Shown: in pieces, positions 61,694-64,000 of the stretch
Layout of the letters: the number at the start of each line of letters is the position of its first letter
Position numbering within the stretch: position 1 is the stretch's first letter
Assembly (NCBI GenBank): GCA_963665265.2
Contig: CAXXHQ010000001.1
Span: 496,001 to 560,000 of the forward strand
DNA from: CAXXHQ01 sp963665265
GTDB taxonomy: Bacteria > Planctomycetota > Planctomycetia > Pirellulales > Thermoguttaceae
Reading direction: 5' to 3'
Length of the DNA stretch: 64,000 nt
Notes under the pieces: generated by a model
Seen by the model: only the letters and a program-made list of their open reading frames with translations
Databases searched by the model: none
What the model was told of the DNA's origin: nothing
Program-made: the position numbers and the translations under genes

Positions 61694-62119
61694 TTACCTT
61701 AGCACGCCCGTCAAAATCATCAGTCCGACGATTGCAAGAATCAAAACGACGGCGCAGCCGAGCAAGCTGACTCGCTCGTCAAGTTTGCCGCCCGACTTCG
61801 GTAGAAATTCGTCGGGCAGTTTACCGCTCCCTTTGGCGTCCAACCGGCTGATTTCCGCATGGGAAGAGGTCGGCGACAACGGCTGTTCTCCTTCGCCGTT
61901 TTGGGGCGAGAGAACCAATCGGAAACGCTCGCCGTCGGCAACGTCGGGCAAGGAGTTTTGATCGAGATCGGCCGTCCAGGCAAGGAGCTTGGCGAACGAG
62001 CGCAGGCCGGCCGGATCGCCGCCGATGAAAACATCGCCTTGCCGGCGCTGGATCGCCAACACGCCTTCGATCTTCGGCGGTTGTCCGCCGTCGTTCGCTT
62101 TTGACTTTCCGCCGCCCAT
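61694..62119 (-). CDS. Imm32-like protein with C-terminal membrane helix
   Basis: A protein of 141 residues. The middle part, IGGDPAGLRSFAKLLAW, GERFRLVLSP and HAEISRLDAKGSGKLPDEFLP, resembles the Imm32 family (GDPxGLxxLA, then a histidine or leucine-rich strand and a final RLD motif). The C-terminal ~25 residues form a membrane helix. Imm32 proteins were proposed as immunity proteins of polymorphic toxins. Here there is no toxin gene beside it, so a housekeeping role is equally possible. Confidence 0.5.
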   Translation of the reverse strand: MGGGKSKANDGGQPPKIEGVLAIQRRQGDVFIGGDPAGLRSFAKLLAWTADLDQNSLPDVADGERFRLVLSPQNGEGEQPLSPTSSHAEISRLDAKGSGKLPDEFLPKSGGKLDERVSLLGCAVVLILAIVGLMILTGVLR

Positions 62120-62215
62120 GAAGGTTCCTCGCTTTGGGAAAATCCGCCGACTTGCGTTACGGCGTCGCTTGCTAAACGTTCCGGCTTTTTACGCAATCGC
62201 AGCATAGAAACACGC

Positions 62216-62527
62216 TTACGCCTCGTCTTGCGGAATCGGGTCGCTTCGCTTTCTTGCCTCCTCGGCCAATATCTCAATCACTTCGCTGAGCATCTCGAAC
62301 GTCGCCAACGAATTGCATACGTATCGATACATTACGAACGCAAGACCGACGACGAATAGAAATCCCCACGGAATAGACACGGTCGGAGAAGCGAGCGCTC
62401 CGAGAACAAATCCTAAAAAGATTATCAGCGGAACGCCGAACAAAATGAACCAAATCGTCTTCGTCGTCTCCCAGCTCTTCTTTGCAAAAAACAATCGCTC
62501 TTGCAAAGCTTCAATTCGTTCTTTCAT
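62216..62527 (-). CDS. Small two-helix membrane protein
   Basis: A protein of 103 residues. A charged amphipathic start (MKERIEALQERLFFAKKSW) leads to helices at ~25-47 and ~53-70 and an amphipathic end (ATFEMLSEVIEILAEEARKR). The family is unknown to me. The layout is close to that of the next small gene at 62725, so the two may be distant paralogues. It lies in a row of three small minus-strand membrane genes. Confidence 0.5.
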   Translation of the reverse strand: MKERIEALQERLFFAKKSWETTKTIWFILFGVPLIIFLGFVLGALASPTVSIPWGFLFVVGLAFVMYRYVCNSLATFEMLSEVIEILAEEARKRSDPIPQDEA

Positions 62528-62724
62528 CAGATATCCCTCGCCGGAGCCGAACAGATTCGTTGAAAAGCCGCCTCGTAATCACATCACCTGGAAAAGGCCG
62601 AAACGCCAATCGTAGCGGGCTTACGTAGGACAATATAGTGTTGCCGCGTAGCGCTGCGAAGCGACTACCCTGGCTTTGCGTCCTCCGCCCCTTCCAATCC
62701 TGTAATGGTCGCATAACTCCATTC

Positions 62725-63000
62725 TTACCGTTCCGACGCTTCGCCGCAATTCTTTTTCTCATACAACGGCTCGACAACCTGGCGAACCATATCGATCGTC
62801 GAACGCCTTTCGTGGAGCATTAAATATCCACACGTGCAAATGGCTAGTGCGACGCCCGTCAGACTTTCGCAACCCAAGCTCCCAATATGGGATATGAAAA
62901 ACGATATTCCGGAAGTGAAAATGCTTATTAAAACAAATCTTTGCTCCAGTCGAACCCTCGTCCGTTTCTTATCCAACATTTTTTTGACGTTCTCGTCCAT
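62725..63000 (-). CDS. Small two-helix membrane protein
   Basis: A protein of 91 residues from the ATG at 63000; the upstream 98 codons of open frame are protein-unlike. A basic start (KKMLDKKRTRVRLEQ) leads to helices at ~21-40 and ~45-60, then LHERRSTIDMVRQVVEPLYEKK. It is like the gene at 62216 in layout. Function unknown. Confidence 0.5.
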   Translation of the reverse strand: MDENVKKMLDKKRTRVRLEQRFVLISIFTSGISFFISHIGSLGCESLTGVALAICTCGYLMLHERRSTIDMVRQVVEPLYEKKNCGEASER

Positions 63001-63296
63001 ATGCGTCGCCCCGGAAAAGTTGCGGTTGAATGAGCTAAAGAAAAGCGTTACGCCCTTGGATTTTAGACTGCCGCGCGTTTTCCCGCAAGCAGAACCGCGA
63101 AACCCACGAACGCGAAAGGAAACGCCGATCGTCAACGGTGAAGTATGGAATATTGCATGCCTTTCGTGCAGAATATTTAAACGACGAGTTTTGGCAGAGG
63201 AGCTCTGTTCCTCATGGCGCCGCCCGACGAGCAATATCGGCGTTCCAAGGGAAAATTGATCTACTTCGACCGCTCCGGAAAAGAAGGATGCCATTC

Positions 63297-64000
63297 ATGA
63301 TAAGAAGATTTTCGACTGGCTTATGCGTCGTTTTCGTTACGGCGATTCTGACCGCTCACATGGACGCGGCGGAGCGAGAAAACGCTTCGGCGAGCGCGGC
63401 GACGCTCAAAGACGCCTTTCAAGGAGCGTTTCTGATCGGAGCCGCTCTGGACGTGGGCCCCGGATCGGATTCCTCGGAGCTTGCAATCGCCGCAAAGGAA
63501 TTCAACGCATTCACGCCGGAAAACAGCATGAAACCGGCGTCGGTGCAGCCGGTCGAAGGGCGTTTCAATTTTGCCGGTTCGGATCGTCTCGTCGAGTTGG
63601 CGGAAAAGAACGGCGCGACGCCCATCGGCCATTGTCTGGTCTGGCATTCGCAAACGCCGCAGTGGTTTTTTCAAGGCTCTGACAGAAAGCCTGTCGATCG
63701 CGAGTTGGCCCTTGCCCGCATGCGTAAACACATTGCGACGGTCGTCGGACATTATAAAGGACGGGTGAAGCAATGGGACGTGGTTAATGAGGCGCTCGGC
63801 GACGCGCCGAACGAGTATTTGCGACAATCCCCCTGGTTCAAAGCGATCGGCGAAGACTATATCGCGGAGGCGTTCCGCGCCGCCCATTCCGCCGATCCCG
63901 ACGCTATCCTCACCTATAACGATTACAACATTGAGACGGGCGAAAAGCATCGCAAGGCTCTTCGCTTGCTTCAATCGCTCATCGAGAAGCAAGTTCCGAT
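63297..64000 (+). CDS. GH10 endo-1,4-beta-xylanase, partial
   Basis: The gene runs off the right edge; 234 residues are visible. A signal peptide (~1-22) precedes the GH10 barrel. LKDAFQGAFLIGAAL, EFNAFTPENSMKPASVQP, GHCLVWHSQTPQWFF and QWDVVNEALGD are clear GH10 hallmarks; the Glu in DVVNEAL is the acid/base residue. The second catalytic Glu lies beyond the window. It should cut xylan outside the cell, consistent with a plant-polysaccharide diet. AAGGA lies nine bases before the ATG. Confidence 0.93.
   Translation, partial: MIRRFSTGLCVVFVTAILTAHMDAAERENASASAATLKDAFQGAFLIGAALDVGPGSDSSELAIAAKEFNAFTPENSMKPASVQPVEGRFNFAGSDRLVELAEKNGATPIGHCLVWHSQTPQWFFQGSDRKPVDRELALARMRKHIATVVGHYKGRVKQWDVVNEALGDAPNEYLRQSPWFKAIGEDYIAEAFRAAHSADPDAILTYNDYNIETGEKHRKALRLLQSLIEKQVP

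Noticed and set aside
1..64000. CRISPR arrays, insertion sequences, prophage, tRNA or rRNA genes
   Set aside because: No regularly spaced repeats, transposase or integrase genes, or tRNA/rRNA core motifs were noticed on either strand.

Overview
The window looks like chromosomal DNA of a planctomycete (Planctomycetota, probably Pirellulales-like). The evidence is a DUF1598-type secreted protein, a DUF1559/prepilin-type protein ending in a DG motif, four genes with PEP-CTERM sorting tails, a 32-residue basic protein and a divergent purF, in moderately GC-rich DNA. This placement is inferred from gene content, not from a marker gene. I see no rRNA, tRNA, CRISPR array, transposase or prophage.

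Layout. 0-1.1 kb: a tandem duplication carrying two DUF5808-like membrane proteins. 1.2-5.3 kb: a TPR secreted protein, sensor kinase and OmpR-type regulator in one operon. 5.4-10.3 kb: Gfo/Idh/MocA oxidoreductase, secreted thioredoxin, CheX-like protein and an FHA-GAF-AAA+ sigma-54 activator. 10.7-18 kb: DUF1598 protein, FMN-dependent glutamate-synthase-like protein and two paralogous lipoproteins with HEAT-like repeats. 18.2-24.5 kb: purD, hicB with a frameshifted hicA, an acetyltransferase, a NYN-domain protein, pyrC and pyrB, with clusters of palindromic repeats between genes. 24.7-28.7 kb: two-helix membrane protein, sodium:solute symporter and fucose/arabinose-isomerase-like enzyme, probably a sugar uptake and catabolism unit. 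29.5-37.6 kb: trpD, MMPL exporter, small basic protein, FabZ-like dehydratase, trmB and a membrane-anchored NlpC/P60-like protein. 38.1-45.5 kb: a gene that fuses two complete PEP-CTERM proteins, purF, then a four-gene cluster (Cys-rich secreted protein, prepilin-like protein, two PEP-CTERM proteins resembling the cyanobacterial All3515 family). 45.5-51 kb: TPR lipoprotein, planctomycete-type hypothetical, chemoreceptor, FHA protein and partner. 51.2-56.6 kb: glycine cleavage operon gcvT-gcvH-gcvPA-gcvPB with a lipoyl-attachment enzyme. 56.9-64 kb: RNase R, PEP-CTERM protein, YhaM-like exonuclease, three small membrane proteins and the start of a GH10 xylanase.

The main points for a second look are the double PEP-CTERM fusion (38.1-39.9 kb), the All3515-like/prepilin/Cys-rich cluster (42.2-45.5 kb), the gene-conversion pattern in the DUF5808 duplication (0.1-1.1 kb), the broken hicA toxin, a family of intergenic palindromes that share a CTACA flank, and a perfect 23-bp operator-like dyad beside the sigma-54 activator gene. 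Most other genes are ordinary biosynthesis, RNA metabolism and signalling genes.
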